Below, in pieces: positions 40,554 to 50,042 of a stretch of 64,000 nt of DNA. Origin of the DNA: Flavobacterium davisii (GTDB taxonomy: Bacteria > Bacteroidota > Bacteroidia > Flavobacteriales > Flavobacteriaceae); the NCBI RefSeq assembly GCF_019565505.1, contig NZ_CP067378.1, positions 2,604,001 through 2,668,000 on the forward strand. The letters are read 5' to 3'. Below the pieces are notes generated by a model. It was given only the letters and a program-made list of their open reading frames with translations. It was not told the origin of the DNA and ran no database searches. Within the stretch, counting starts at the first letter, position 1. Each line of letters opens with the position of its first letter. The translations under genes were made by a program, and so were the position numbers.

Positions 40554-41798
40554 TTATTCATATCGTAACGCTTCTATAGGGTCTAGTTTTGATGCTTTTA
40601 AAGCAGGATAAGAACCTGAAATGATAGCCACTATAAAGCATATAATAAATGCAGAAATAATAGCGATCCAAGGAATTACAAAGTCAAATTCTAATAAGGT
40701 AGCAAAGCCGTAGCCGATTAGGATGCCACTTAGTGTACCAAGAATCCCACCTAATTGCCCAATTATGAGTGTTTCCATAAAAAATTGAAATGCTATAGTG
40801 CTCCTTTTAGCACCTAAAGCTTTTCGAGTTCCTATTTCCCGAGTTCTTTCTGTTACGGAAACTAACATAATATTCATAAGAGCTATAGAGGATCCGAATA
40901 AAGTTATAATGCCTATAATCCAAGCTGAAATATCAAGATAAGAAGTGATTTCAATAATTCTCCGAATTAAATCATCACTTCTAGTGATCCCAAAATTATC
41001 GTCTTCTATCGGTTTTAATTTTCTTATAATACGCATTTTTAAGATAGCATTTTCTATGGCAACCTCTAAAAAATCTTTTCGAGTAGTCATTACACTAGTC
41101 GTGTAGTTGATATTAGGAGAGCTAAAAAGAGATCGGGCTACAGGTAATGGAATGAGTACTCTTAAATCTTGATTATTACCAAAACTAGATCCTTTTTCTT
41201 TTAAAATACCAATAACCTTAAATTTGGCACCTCGTATACTGATCGTTTTATCTAACGGATTCATATTGGCTAAAAGCTTTTTTTCAAAGTCGGCACCCAA
41301 TAGACATACAGGATGATTGTTGATGATATCAAATCCTGAAAAATTTCTTCCTTTTACAATTTCGAAACCAGTATTTGTAATATAGTTTTCATCTACGCCT
41401 AATACACTTACTTCTGGATCTGTTTTTTTATTTTCATATTTTATCTCTGCTGTAGGTGTAGCAATAAAGGAAATAGAAGTATAAGTAAGGGGGAATTTAT
41501 ATTTTTCTTTAAATGTTTGTGCTTGTGAATAAGTGATGATAGGGTTTATTTTTTCGCGCTGCTTGCCTTTTTTATGTCTTTTAATATCATCTTTATATTG
41601 ACTAATAGAAAAAGTATTAGCCCCCATAGAAGCAAAATCTTTAGTAATAGTGTTACTTAAAGCAGATACGACGGTAAGTATCCCTACAAGAGCCATAATG
41701 CCGATAGCAATGATTAAAACTGTTAATGTTGTCCGTAAAATTTGAGTACGGATAGAACTTAGAGCAATTTTAATATTTTCTTTTACTAATGCTATCAT
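40554..41798 (-). CDS. MacB/FtsX-type ABC transporter permease
   Basis: 414 residues: N-terminal transmembrane helix (TTLTVLIIAIGIMALVGILT), periplasmic MacB-PCD domain, then three C-terminal helices with the FtsX signature IALMNIMLVSVTERTREIGTRKALGAKRSTI and the end SGSYPALKASKLDPIEALRYE. Such permeases drive mechanotransmission or export of lipoproteins, peptides or drugs with a separate ATPase; none is adjacent. It is convergent with prmC. Confidence 0.9.
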   Translation of the reverse strand: MIALVKENIKIALSSIRTQILRTTLTVLIIAIGIMALVGILTVVSALSNTITKDFASMGANTFSISQYKDDIKRHKKGKQREKINPIITYSQAQTFKEKYKFPLTYTSISFIATPTAEIKYENKKTDPEVSVLGVDENYITNTGFEIVKGRNFSGFDIINNHPVCLLGADFEKKLLANMNPLDKTISIRGAKFKVIGILKEKGSSFGNNQDLRVLIPLPVARSLFSSPNINYTTSVMTTRKDFLEVAIENAILKMRIIRKLKPIEDDNFGITRSDDLIRRIIEITSYLDISAWIIGIITLFGSSIALMNIMLVSVTERTREIGTRKALGAKRSTIAFQFFMETLIIGQLGGILGTLSGILIGYGFATLLEFDFVIPWIAIISAFIICFIVAIISGSYPALKASKLDPIEALRYE

Positions 41799-41971
41799 AT
41801 CTACATAAGTATCCTCATGAGCTGAAATGTTACAATTAAAATCAAAATTTTAGTTTTCTTTGAAAAAATAAGATATTTGCAGAAGATAATAGTTTAGTTT
41901 TTAAAAATTTTAAAGTGTTGTTCGTATAGGCAAGCTAAACTAACTATAATTTTAATTTAATATAAAAAATA

Positions 41972-43390
41972 ATGAAACCATCCATTCCAAAAGGGACTCG
42001 TGATTTTTCACCTTCAGAAGTAGCTAAAAGAAATTATATATTTGGGACGATTCGTAAGCATTTTGAACGTTTTGGATTTCAACCTATAGAAACGCCTACT
42101 TTTGAAAACTCAGATACATTAATGGGGAAATATGGAGAAGAAGGAGATCGTTTAATATTTAAAATTTTAAATTCAGGGAACTATTTTTTTAATAGAAAAA
42201 AAATTGAATTACCTTTTAGTATTGAAGAACTACAATTAAATTCTGCTGAAACGATTTCAACAAAACAGCTAATTGAATTGAATCAATTTACTAGTAGAAT
42301 TTCAGAAAAAGCACTTCGTTACGATCTAACTGTTCCATTTGCGCGTTATGTAGTACAGCATCAAAATGAAATTGAATTTCCATTTAAGCGTTATCAAATA
42401 CAGCCTGTTTGGAGGGCGGATAGACCCCAAAAAGGACGCTTTAGAGAATTTTATCAATGCGATGCAGATGTGGTTGGGTCGACTTCCTTATGGCAAGAAG
42501 TAGAATTGGTTCAGTTGTACGATGCTGTTTTTGCAGATTTAGGGTTAAAAGGAGTAACTATAAAAGTTAATAATCGTAAAATTTTATCCGGTATAGCAGA
42601 GGTAATTGGTGCTTCTGATAAATTAATTGATTTCACCGTAGCCTTAGATAAATTAGATAAAATAGGAGAAGACGGAGTTAAGAAAGAAATGCTTGAAAAA
42701 GGAATTTCGGAAGTCGCAATTGAAAAAATACAAGGATTGTTTGATTTTACAGGAACAATAACAGAAAAAATAGAAAAACTTTCAAAACTCCTAGAAAATT
42801 CTAATGAAGGGATGAAAGGTATAGAGGAATTACAATTTATTTGTCAAAATGTATTAGCTGTAGGTCTTCAAGAATCTAAATTAGATTTAGATGTTACTCT
42901 TGCACGAGGGTTAAATTATTATACAGGTGCTATATTTGAAGTTTCAGCACCTGAAGGCGTGAGCATGGGATCTATAGGAGGAGGAGGAAGATATGATGAT
43001 TTAACGGGGATCTTTGGACTTAAAAACATGAGTGGAGTGGGAATTTCATTTGGTTTGGATAGGATTTATCTAGTAATAGAAGAATTGGGATTGTTTCCTG
43101 AAGCCGTATTAGGTACTTCTAAAGCCATTTTTTTAAATTTTGGTTCAGAAGAAGCCTTATATTCAATGAAAACAATAACCAAATTACGTCAACTCGGTAT
43201 AAAAGTAGAGTTGTATCCCGATTCAGTAAAAATAGGAAAACAGTTTCAATATGCAGATAAAAGAGGTATTCCATTTGCCGTTATAGTAGGAGAAGAAGAA
43301 ATGAACAAAGACGAATATAATTTAAAAAATCTGCAATCAGGTGAACAAAAAAGAGTTTCTTTTGATGAGTTAATTAAAGACTTACAATAA
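41972..43390 (+). CDS. hisS: Histidyl-tRNA synthetase
   Basis: Class II synthetase of 472 residues. [20 protein letters not shown] opening, motif 2 [24 protein letters not shown], histidine A motif [15 protein letters not shown], motif 3 [12 protein letters not shown] and [11 protein letters not shown], and C-terminal anticodon-binding domain. It charges tRNA-His. Monocistronic with a terminator at 43400-43441. Confidence 0.97.
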   Translation: MKPSIPKGTRDFSPSEVAKRNYIFGTIRKHFERFGFQPIETPTFENSDTLMGKYGEEGDRLIFKILNSGNYFFNRKKIELPFSIEELQLNSAETISTKQLIELNQFTSRISEKALRYDLTVPFARYVVQHQNEIEFPFKRYQIQPVWRADRPQKGRFREFYQCDADVVGSTSLWQEVELVQLYDAVFADLGLKGVTIKVNNRKILSGIAEVIGASDKLIDFTVALDKLDKIGEDGVKKEMLEKGISEVAIEKIQGLFDFTGTITEKIEKLSKLLENSNEGMKGIEELQFICQNVLAVGLQESKLDLDVTLARGLNYYTGAIFEVSAPEGVSMGSIGGGGRYDDLTGIFGLKNMSGVGISFGLDRIYLVIEELGLFPEAVLGTSKAIFLNFGSEEALYSMKTITKLRQLGIKVELYPDSVKIGKQFQYADKRGIPFAVIVGEEEMNKDEYNLKNLQSGEQKRVSFDELIKDLQ

Positions 43391-43399
43391 GTAATAAAG

Positions 43400-43441
43400 A
43401 GAGTGTTTTAGTTTAAGAAAGTAAACAAGACACTCTTTTTA
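43400..43441 (+). terminator. Terminator after hisS
   Basis: AGAGTGT pairs with ACACTCT, extended inside by GTTTA and TAAAC, and a T-run follows, about 10 bases after the stop codon. Confidence 0.75.
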
Positions 43442-43452
43442 GTTTAAAAAAA

Positions 43453-44355
43453 TTATGATTTACTTCTAGGGTGGTATTTGTGAAGAACGAGATTAAGATG
43501 AGTGCGATCAAGATGCATGTAAATTTCTGTAGTAGTGATGCTTTCATGTCCTAACATAATTTGAATAGAACGTAAATCAGCACCATTTTCTAATAAATGA
43601 GTAGCAAATGAATGCCTGAAAGTGTGTGGACTAATTGTTTTGTTTAGGTTTATTTTTTTTGCTAAATCCTTGATGATTGTAAAAATCATCGCTCGTGTTA
43701 GTTGTTTTCCTCTTCTGTTAAGAAATAAAGTGTCTTCATGACCTTTTTGGATGTTGAGGTGGCAGCGAATTTGGTTTTTATAAATAGTTATGTATTTCTG
43801 AGTGAGATCGCTTATTGGAACAAAACGTTGCTTGTTTCCCTTTCCTGTTATTTTGATGAAACCCTCTTCAAAAAATAAATCTGAAATTTTTAAAGTAGTT
43901 AGTTCCGAAACTCGAAGACCGCAAGAATAAAGTGTTTCCAATATAGCTCGATTTCGTTCACCTTCAGAAGTAGACAGATCAATAGCATTAATTAAATTAT
44001 CTATATTTTCAATACTAAGTATGTCGGGTAATTTTCTTCCTAATTTAGGACTCTCTATTAGTTCTAAGGGATTGTCTTGTCTGTAATTTTCGAAAATAAG
44101 ATATCCAAAAAAACTTTTCAATCCAGAAATTAAACGAGCTTGGCTTCTTGGGTTTATACTGCTAGAAATGTGGTATATAAAATCTTGAATAACTTCCTCC
44201 TTGATGTTTGTAGGGGAGTGGTTTAAATTGTTTGAGTTGAGGTATTGTATTAATTTTTCTATATCCATTGTGTAGTTTTCAATGGAATTTTTAGAAAGAG
44301 CTCTTTCTAGTTTTAAATAATGTTGGTAATCTTTTAAAAGGGTTTGCCAATTCAT
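43453..44355 (-). CDS. xerD: Tyrosine recombinase XerD-like
   Basis: 300 residues: SAM-like N-terminal domain and catalytic domain with Arg in YSCGLRVSELTTL, Lys in ITGKGNKQRFVPI, HTFRHSFATHLLENGAD (HxxR), LGHES and the nucleophile Tyr in TTEIYMHL. The length and position beside aroQ fit the chromosomal dimer-resolving Xer rather than a mobile integrase. No neighbouring attachment site or mobile genes are seen. Confidence 0.92.
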   Translation of the reverse strand: MNWQTLLKDYQHYLKLERALSKNSIENYTMDIEKLIQYLNSNNLNHSPTNIKEEVIQDFIYHISSSINPRSQARLISGLKSFFGYLIFENYRQDNPLELIESPKLGRKLPDILSIENIDNLINAIDLSTSEGERNRAILETLYSCGLRVSELTTLKISDLFFEEGFIKITGKGNKQRFVPISDLTQKYITIYKNQIRCHLNIQKGHEDTLFLNRRGKQLTRAMIFTIIKDLAKKINLNKTISPHTFRHSFATHLLENGADLRSIQIMLGHESITTTEIYMHLDRTHLNLVLHKYHPRSKS

Positions 44356-44376
44356 AAGACTAAGTTATTATTTATA

Positions 44377-44406
44377 AAATAAAACCTCGGAATTATCCGA
44401 GGTTTT
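44377..44406 (-). terminator. Terminator of the outer-membrane protein gene
   Basis: AAAACCTCGG and CCGAGGTTTT form a 10-bp stem around a 6-base loop, with a T-rich tract on the minus strand, 22 bases after the gene's stop. Confidence 0.85.
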
Positions 44407-44428
44407 ATTTTTCTTATTTTTTTAAAAA

Positions 44429-45133
44429 TTAGAATTGGAAACCTAATTTTAAACCACCAATTGCATTAGTGTATGTGTTTGAAACTTTTCCTTCACCAGA
44501 CTTCGTTACTGTAGTATCGATTCCATTTACGATTGTAGTTTCAACAGCATCTTGTTTTCCAGAATTGTAACCTAATCCAACCTCTACTCCAAGATATAAT
44601 TTTTTAGTAAAATAATAATCAGCACCTACTGTAGCTCTAACACCAAAAGTAGAAGAACCAACGCCACTTATTCCAAGATCGTTAACGGAACCAACTACTG
44701 TTGTAGAATTGTTGTTGTTTGATTGTGTTGTTTTAACCTCTGCTCCAGTAAAACCAAAAACGATATCAGCTCCTACATAAGTTGATAAACGATCTGTTCC
44801 AGCAAAATGCTTTTCAGCTCCTAATGTGATAACTCTGTTTGTAGTTCTAGCCACTTTAGTTGTTGTGTATTCTAAAGGGGAATTTTGGTTTATAATAGTG
44901 TTTTCCTCTTTTTTGTTGCTACCTAAACCTAAACCAGCTCTAACAGCTAAATCATCTTTTATGAAATATCTGAATTTAGCAGCTCCATTAATAGCGTCAA
45001 ATCTAGTATTTAAAATACCTCCTGTAACACCTACTTCTGTTGTTAAAGTACCTTTAACAGGTTTGAAAGATTCTTGCGCATTAGCAAAACCGAAAGTAAA
45101 AACTGCAGCAGCAGTCAATAAAAAATTTTTCAT
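44429..45133 (-). CDS. Outer-membrane beta-barrel protein
   Basis: 234 residues from the ATG at 45133 (MKNFLLTAAAVFTFGFANAQ, a clear signal peptide cut after NAQ). The remainder alternates hydrophobic and polar residues with barrel-like strands such as AAKFRYFIKDDLAVRAGLGLG and STFGVRATVGADYYFTKKLYLGVEVGLGYN segments, ending in GGLKLGFQF with a terminal Phe. Typical abundant flavobacterial porin-like protein; the ligand is unknown. The upstream in-frame start at 45181 would destroy the signal peptide. Confidence 0.85.
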   Translation of the reverse strand: MKNFLLTAAAVFTFGFANAQESFKPVKGTLTTEVGVTGGILNTRFDAINGAAKFRYFIKDDLAVRAGLGLGSNKKEENTIINQNSPLEYTTTKVARTTNRVITLGAEKHFAGTDRLSTYVGADIVFGFTGAEVKTTQSNNNNSTTVVGSVNDLGISGVGSSTFGVRATVGADYYFTKKLYLGVEVGLGYNSGKQDAVETTIVNGIDTTVTKSGEGKVSNTYTNAIGGLKLGFQF

Positions 45134-45329
45134 TTTAGTTAATTTAATTTTTTTTGCGAATTTAGATAAAAAAAGATACATTATGCAAATTATAAATGTC
45201 AGAATTTACACTAAAAATGCAAAATCTTCGTTTTAATATATGAATTTGTTTTTTAGATAAGATTTGTTTAAATATTTTGTAGATCCTAACTAAACAAAAG
45301 AAAGTTTTAATTTTAAATTATATAGATAT

Positions 45330-45869
45330 ATGAAAAAGGAATCATTTTTAGTATTGCTTTTGTTCTTTATGACCTTTACAGGAAAGGCGCAATTAATGAG
45401 ATTAGGTGTTAAAGCAGGTGCAAATTATGCTAATTTTAAAAGCAGTACGTTGCAAACAAAAGCAATAACCAGTTACCACGCAGGTTTAATTGCTCAAATT
45501 AAAGTTTTAGGAGGTTTTAACTTACAGCCAGAATTATTGTATTCTACACAAGGGGCTTCCTATGACTATGCACTGCAAGAAATAAAGTCAGAGCTAGGCT
45601 ATATTTCATTACCTCTTATGGCTAAAATAGATTTAGGGAAAACATTGAGTCTGGAATTAGGTCCCCAGTTTTCTTGGCTTGCATCTAAGAAGGTAAATTG
45701 GCAAACAGAGGTAAAAACACTTGATTTTAGTGCAAATGCAGGGGTAAGTGTTAAGCTTACAGATCATTTATTTATTCAAGGAAGATACGTCTTAGGTTTA
45801 ACAGAAATAGGAAAAAATGCAGATATTAAAAATAGTGTAGGACAACTTTCTTTAGGTGTATTATTTTGA
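45330..45869 (+). CDS. PorT-like outer-membrane beta-barrel protein
   Basis: 179 residues. Signal peptide MKKESFLVLLLFFMTFTGKA, then OMP_b-brl_2 pattern: RLGVKAGANYANF, YHAGLIAQIKVLGGFNLQPELLYSTQG, YISLPLMAKIDLGKTLSLELGPQ and a C-terminal Phe in LSLGVLF. Members are small eight-strand barrels, a few of which serve type IX secretion (PorT), but most have no known role. It lies upstream of aroQ with a hairpin between them. Confidence 0.85.
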   Translation: MKKESFLVLLLFFMTFTGKAQLMRLGVKAGANYANFKSSTLQTKAITSYHAGLIAQIKVLGGFNLQPELLYSTQGASYDYALQEIKSELGYISLPLMAKIDLGKTLSLELGPQFSWLASKKVNWQTEVKTLDFSANAGVSVKLTDHLFIQGRYVLGLTEIGKNADIKNSVGQLSLGVLF

Positions 45870-45889
45870 TAGAATATAAAAAAAGAGTT

Positions 45890-45918
45890 AAGCCATTCTA
45901 TATTAGGATGGTTTTTTT
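45890..45918 (+). terminator. Terminator between the barrel gene and aroQ
   Basis: AAGCCATTC pairs with GGATGGTTT (two G-U pairs) around a 7-base loop and a seven-T run follows, about 20 bases after the stop of the barrel gene. Confidence 0.75.
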
Positions 45919-45940
45919 ATTTTTACAAAAAATCAAAGAA

Positions 45941-46357
45941 ATGAAAATATGTATTATAAACGGGCCTAATCTTAATTTGTTAGGACGTAGAGAGCCAGAA
46001 ATATACGGAAGTGCAACTTTCGAAGATTTTTTTATAGAATTAAAAGAGCTTTTTCCTTTTATTGAATTATCTTATTTTCAGAGTAATATAGAAGGAGAGT
46101 TGATAGATAAAATGCAACAAGTTGGTTTTACTTATGATGGAATAATTTTAAATGCAGGAGCTTATACCCATACTTCGATAGGTATAGGTGATTGTATAAA
46201 GGCAATTACTACTCCGGTAATAGAAGTACATATTTCGAATACTTTTTCAAGAGAGGAATTTCGTCATCAATCCTATATTTCGCCTAACGCAAAAGGGGTA
46301 ATTTTAGGTTTTGGATTACAAAGTTATCAATTGGCTTTACAAAGTTTTACTAAATAA
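45941..46357 (+). CDS. aroQ: 3-dehydroquinate dehydratase, type II
   Basis: 138 residues from the ATG at 45941. Motifs are IINGPNLNLLGRREPEIYG with the catalytic Tyr in EIYG, YFQSNIEGELIDKMQ, GIILNAGAYTHTSIGIGD and EVHISNTFSREEFRHQSY with the catalytic His. It makes 3-dehydroshikimate in the shikimate pathway. The longer upstream frame crosses the terminator hairpin and is not preferred. Confidence 0.95.
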   Translation: MKICIINGPNLNLLGRREPEIYGSATFEDFFIELKELFPFIELSYFQSNIEGELIDKMQQVGFTYDGIILNAGAYTHTSIGIGDCIKAITTPVIEVHISNTFSREEFRHQSYISPNAKGVILGFGLQSYQLALQSFTK

Positions 46358-46402
46358 GAGGATAGTTTGAATCTTAAATGAATTCCAAAAAAGGCATGAT
46401 AT

Positions 46403-46436
46403 AATTTGAATTTTAGAAAAAAATAAAATTCAAATT
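46403..46436. terminator. Bidirectional hairpin between aroQ and the TSUP gene
   Basis: AATTTGAATTTTA and TAAAATTCAAATT form a perfect 13-bp stem around an 8-base A-rich loop in the convergent gap. The T-runs after it are short, so termination strength is uncertain. Confidence 0.6.
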
Positions 46437-46459
46437 TTCCAATGGATTTATACAATAAA

Positions 46460-47227
46460 TTACTTTATAAAAATATCATAACTAAGTCGAATTAAAGTAC
46501 CTATAACTACCGTTAAAAAGAAAATTCTAATAAATTGATTTCCTTTGTTGATAGCTAGTTTAGCACCTAGCCATCCTCCTAAACCATTGCAAATAGCCAT
46601 AGGAATTGCTATAAGCCAAATGATTTTGCCTTTTAAAATAAATAAGCTTAATGAGCCAATGTTAGAAGCTATATTAACTAACTTGGCATGTGCAGATGCG
46701 TGTAAAAAATCAAGCCCTAAAATGACAATAAAAGAAACAATCAAAAAACTACCTGTACCGGGACCTATAAAGCCATCATAAAACCCAATAATACTACTAA
46801 TGATACAACCAAAGTATAGAAAATGATTTTTAGAAATGTTTTTAGGTTGATGAGTACCAAAGTCTTTTTTGATAAAAGTGTAAATTGCTAAGATAAATAA
46901 AATAAAAAAAAGCAATGGTTTCATAAAATGATTACTGACGAGTGTAAGTAGATAAGAACCTAAAAATGCACTAATGCAAGAAAAAAAAGCCATAATTAAT
47001 AATGACTTCCAGTGCATGCTAACATTTTTAAGATAATGCACTGCCGCAATAGAAGTTCCTGTGATTGCAGGTACTTTTAGAGATCCTATTATGTTAGAAA
47101 TAGGGAGGTTAGGAAGTAGTATAAGTGCTATAGGAGTCTGTATGAGTCCTCCTCCTCCTGCAATAGCATCAATAAGTCCTGCAAGAAAAGAAGAAATACA
47201 AAGTATAATAATAATATAAGTTTCCAA
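46460..47227 (-). CDS. TSUP family sulfite exporter TauE/SafE-type membrane protein
   Basis: 255 residues with about eight transmembrane helices. The two inverted repeats of the family are seen: LAGLIDAIAGGGGLIQTPIAL near the N-terminus and GFYDGFIGPGTGSFLIVSFI in the middle. The family moves sulfite, organosulfonates or related anions; the substrate is not shown by context. It is convergent with aroQ. Confidence 0.9.
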   Translation of the reverse strand: METYIIIILCISSFLAGLIDAIAGGGGLIQTPIALILLPNLPISNIIGSLKVPAITGTSIAAVHYLKNVSMHWKSLLIMAFFSCISAFLGSYLLTLVSNHFMKPLLFFILFILAIYTFIKKDFGTHQPKNISKNHFLYFGCIISSIIGFYDGFIGPGTGSFLIVSFIVILGLDFLHASAHAKLVNIASNIGSLSLFILKGKIIWLIAIPMAICNGLGGWLGAKLAINKGNQFIRIFFLTVVIGTLIRLSYDIFIK

Positions 47228-47262
47228 AAAAAGAGATGTTTAGTTTGTGATTTTAGTTTTAT

Positions 47263-47432
47263 AAGGCTGTCCTAAAAGATATAATGGGTTCACTTAACTC
47301 CTTTTCATTTATTTAAAAAGTTTTCCTAGGAAAATAAAAAAAGTAAAAAATATACATTAACAAAAAATCATGTAATCAATTTTACTGTTTGATAGACAAA
47401 AGGTGTGAAATGTCGTTTTTTTGGACAGCCTT
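47263..47432. repeat. Region bounded by 10-bp inverted ends
   Basis: AAGGCTGTCC (47263-47272) and GGACAGCCTT (47423-47432) face each other across about 150 non-coding AT-rich bases between murA and the TSUP gene. It could be a small non-autonomous element or IS remnant. The right end together with its T-run might also help end transcription. No target duplication is clear. Confidence 0.45.
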
Positions 47433-47447
47433 TTTGTTAAATATTAA

Positions 47448-48758
47448 TTATGCTCTAATAATATTTGCGCCTAAAGCTCTTAAGCGTTCATCGATACGTT
47501 CATAACCTCGATCAATTTGCTCTATATTTTGAATGGTACTGGTGCCTTTAGCTGTTAAAGCAGCAATTAATAAAGAAATTCCAGCTCTAATATCAGGAGA
47601 ACTCATGGTTGTTGCTTTTAATTGCGATTGAAAATTATGTCCCATAACAACAGCTCTATGAGGATCACACAGCATTATTTTAGCTCCCATATCAATAAGT
47701 TTATCAACAAAGAATAAACGACTTTCAAACATTTTTTGATGAATCAAAACATCTCCTTTTGCTTGGGTGGCTACAACTAATATGATACTTAGAAGGTCAG
47801 GAGTAAAACCTGGCCATGGTGCGTCTGCTATTGTTAGGATAGAACCATCAATATCTGTTTTAATTTCGTATCCTTCAGTATGAGCAGGAATGTAAATATC
47901 GTCTCCTTTTTTCTCGATGGAAATACCTAATTTTCTAAATACATTAGGAATTACACCAAGATTTTCCCAACTTACATTTTTTATGGTAATTTCACTTCTT
48001 GTCATAGCGGCTAGTCCTATCCAAGAGCCTATTTCAATCATGTCTGGTAAAATGCGATGTTCACAACCTCCTAATGATTCTACTCCTTCAATAGTTAATA
48101 AGTTTGAGCCAATACCGCTAATTTTAGCACCCATTGCGTTCAGCATTTTGCATAACTGTTGTAAATAAGGTTCACATGCTGCATTGTATATTGTTGTAGT
48201 TCCTTCTGCTAGTACAGCAGCCATTACAATGTTAGCTGTGCCCGTAACAGATGCCTCGTCTAAAAGCATATAAGTTCCTTTTAGTCGTCCATCTATTTCT
48301 ACTCCATAAAAATGATCGGCTCTTTCGTATCGGAATTTTGCACCCAAATTTATAAAACCTTCAAAATGTGTATCTAAACGGCGGCGTCCAATTTTGTCTC
48401 CTCCTGGTTTTGGAATATAACCACAACCAAAACGAGCTAATAAAGGACCAATAATCATAATAGAGCCACGAAGACTACCTCCTTCTTTTTTGAAAGTTTC
48501 TGTTTTTAAATAATTTATGTTGACTTCGTCTGCTTGAAAAGTATAATCTCCGGGGCCATTCTTTTGGATTTTAACACCTAAGTTACCTAATAAAGAAATT
48601 AGTTTGTTGACATCAATGATGTCAGGTATATTCGTTATGCGTACTTTTTCAGAAGTTAAAAGTACAGGGCATAAAACTTGTAATGCTTCATTTTTAGCAC
48701 CTTGTGGTTGAACATTTCCTTTAAGAGGTTTTCCTCCTTCAATTTTAAAAGTTCCCAT
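47448..48758 (-). CDS. murA: UDP-N-acetylglucosamine 1-carboxyvinyltransferase MurA (Cys-to-Asp active site)
   Basis: 436 residues, the first committed step of peptidoglycan synthesis in the cytoplasm. [16 protein letters not shown] carries the Lys-Asn motif at the N-terminus; the EPSP synthase-like fold continues to [14 protein letters not shown]. The loop that reads PGGCAIGARPVDLH in E. coli reads [14 protein letters not shown] here, so the residue equal to Cys115 is Asp. This substitution is known to make MurA insensitive to fosfomycin. Upstream DUF4290 and DUF493 genes run in the same direction. Confidence 0.95.
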   Translation of the reverse strand: MGTFKIEGGKPLKGNVQPQGAKNEALQVLCPVLLTSEKVRITNIPDIIDVNKLISLLGNLGVKIQKNGPGDYTFQADEVNINYLKTETFKKEGGSLRGSIMIIGPLLARFGCGYIPKPGGDKIGRRRLDTHFEGFINLGAKFRYERADHFYGVEIDGRLKGTYMLLDEASVTGTANIVMAAVLAEGTTTIYNAACEPYLQQLCKMLNAMGAKISGIGSNLLTIEGVESLGGCEHRILPDMIEIGSWIGLAAMTRSEITIKNVSWENLGVIPNVFRKLGISIEKKGDDIYIPAHTEGYEIKTDIDGSILTIADAPWPGFTPDLLSIILVVATQAKGDVLIHQKMFESRLFFVDKLIDMGAKIMLCDPHRAVVMGHNFQSQLKATTMSSPDIRAGISLLIAALTAKGTSTIQNIEQIDRGYERIDERLRALGANIIRA

Positions 48759-48791
48759 GTTTTGAATTATAGGTTATGGAGCTCTAGGCTC

Positions 48792-49511
48792 TTAGTTATT
48801 TTTTTTAAAAGGTCTTTTTGGTAGAATGTTTTTTTGATTTTTATGTTTGCTGTTGTTGTTACTGCTGCCACTACTACTCTGCATCTTGTTAGATGTTCTT
48901 TTGTTGGTACGCATTAAATCGTGAGTGTTAGAAAGCTCCTCAGTAGCAGAAGAAAGATTTATTTTTCTTCCCGATAATTCATACAAATGTTCAAATATAA
49001 CAGCATCAGTAACCGTATCTTTATTCCAACTTAAATAACTTTTTTTCATGTGATTTGCAATCACACGAATTAAGGCATTTTTAAGATCTCCATCTTCCCA
49101 TTCATTCGCTTTATCTATCATGTAGGTAATATTGTTACCGTAAAAACGATATTTTGGAAAATTTTGAGGATATGGTAATGGAGCAGCCTTCATATTGATA
49201 ACCTCGCGAGTTGGGATAGGATAGGGAGAATCAACATCTAGTTGGAAATCAGACATAATAAATAATTGATCCCAAAGTTTGTGCTGAAAATCAGGAACAT
49301 CCCGTAAATGCGGGTTCATTCCACCCATAACTCCAATAATGTATTTTGCCAGTTTATTGCGCTCTTCTCTATTTTCAACCGTAATGGCTTGATTAATTAA
49401 GTTGTGTAGATGGCGTCCGTACTCGGGTATAGCAAGCGATTTTCTTTCAGAGTTATACTCTAAAAAATGAATAGCCTCTAAAACTTGATCTGCATTAAAT
49501 TTTGTACTCAT
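48792..49511 (-). CDS. DUF4290 family protein
   Basis: 239 residues. ILEAIHFLEYNSE-like N-terminus (VLEAIHFLEYNSERKSLAIPEYGRHLHNLI), then MGGMNPHLRDVPDFQHKLWDQLFI and KAAPLPYPQNFPKYRFYGNN, the typical conserved blocks of this Bacteroidota family without known function. The C-terminal 45 residues are Asn/Ser/Lys-rich and look disordered. One base separates it from the DUF493 gene and it precedes murA, suggesting one transcript. Confidence 0.85.
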   Translation of the reverse strand: MSTKFNADQVLEAIHFLEYNSERKSLAIPEYGRHLHNLINQAITVENREERNKLAKYIIGVMGGMNPHLRDVPDFQHKLWDQLFIMSDFQLDVDSPYPIPTREVINMKAAPLPYPQNFPKYRFYGNNITYMIDKANEWEDGDLKNALIRVIANHMKKSYLSWNKDTVTDAVIFEHLYELSGRKINLSSATEELSNTHDLMRTNKRTSNKMQSSSGSSNNNSKHKNQKNILPKRPFKKNN

Positions 49512-49512
49512 C

Positions 49513-49800
49513 TTATAATGAAATTATCCCTTCGATAGTTGATACTTCTTGGTATTTTTTTATGATTTCTTCTGCATTAGGCATTACTACATCAACTGAT
49601 ATGCTAGTAAAAGTTCCATTTTTTGACTGACGAGTGTCTATTATAGCTCCCATGCAATCAAAAGCCTTTTCTACTGCACTTATTTTGTGTGTGTCAGTAG
49701 GAACTATAAATTTATATAAATATTTTGAAGGCCAAACTTTATTTACAGCATTTAATTCCTCTTTTAATCGAATATAAAATTCAGTGGTTTTTTTATCCAT
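49513..49800 (-). CDS. DUF493 family protein
   Basis: 95 residues. WPSKYLYKFIVPTDTHKISAVEKAF and the end NGTFTSISVDVVMPNAEEIIKKYQEVSTIEGIISL fit the YbeD/DUF493 fold, a small alpha-beta domain similar to the regulatory ACT-like domain. The role is unknown. It is the first gene of the DUF493-DUF4290-murA group. Confidence 0.85.
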   Translation of the reverse strand: MDKKTTEFYIRLKEELNAVNKVWPSKYLYKFIVPTDTHKISAVEKAFDCMGAIIDTRQSKNGTFTSISVDVVMPNAEEIIKKYQEVSTIEGIISL

Positions 49801-50042
49801 CTTCTACATTATAAATATAGGCAAATATAAGCTTTTTAATGGTTTTTTTGAAAGTCAATCTTTTACTTTATCTTTTATTTATTCCTTTAAGGGAAAATGT
49901 GTTTCATAAGTAAATTTTGAATAGAAATAAAAAATTAATCAAGATCTAAAGAAAATAAAATCATGTTTACAGAACATAAGAACTATTTTCATTTTTAAAA
50001 AACAAATAGTTTGATTAAGTTTGCGCTCTTGAAATTGATGTT

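Noticed and set aside
43453..44355. Tyrosine recombinase as an integrase of a genomic island
   Set aside because: Length, motifs and position next to aroQ fit chromosomal XerD; no attachment repeats or mobile genes flank it.
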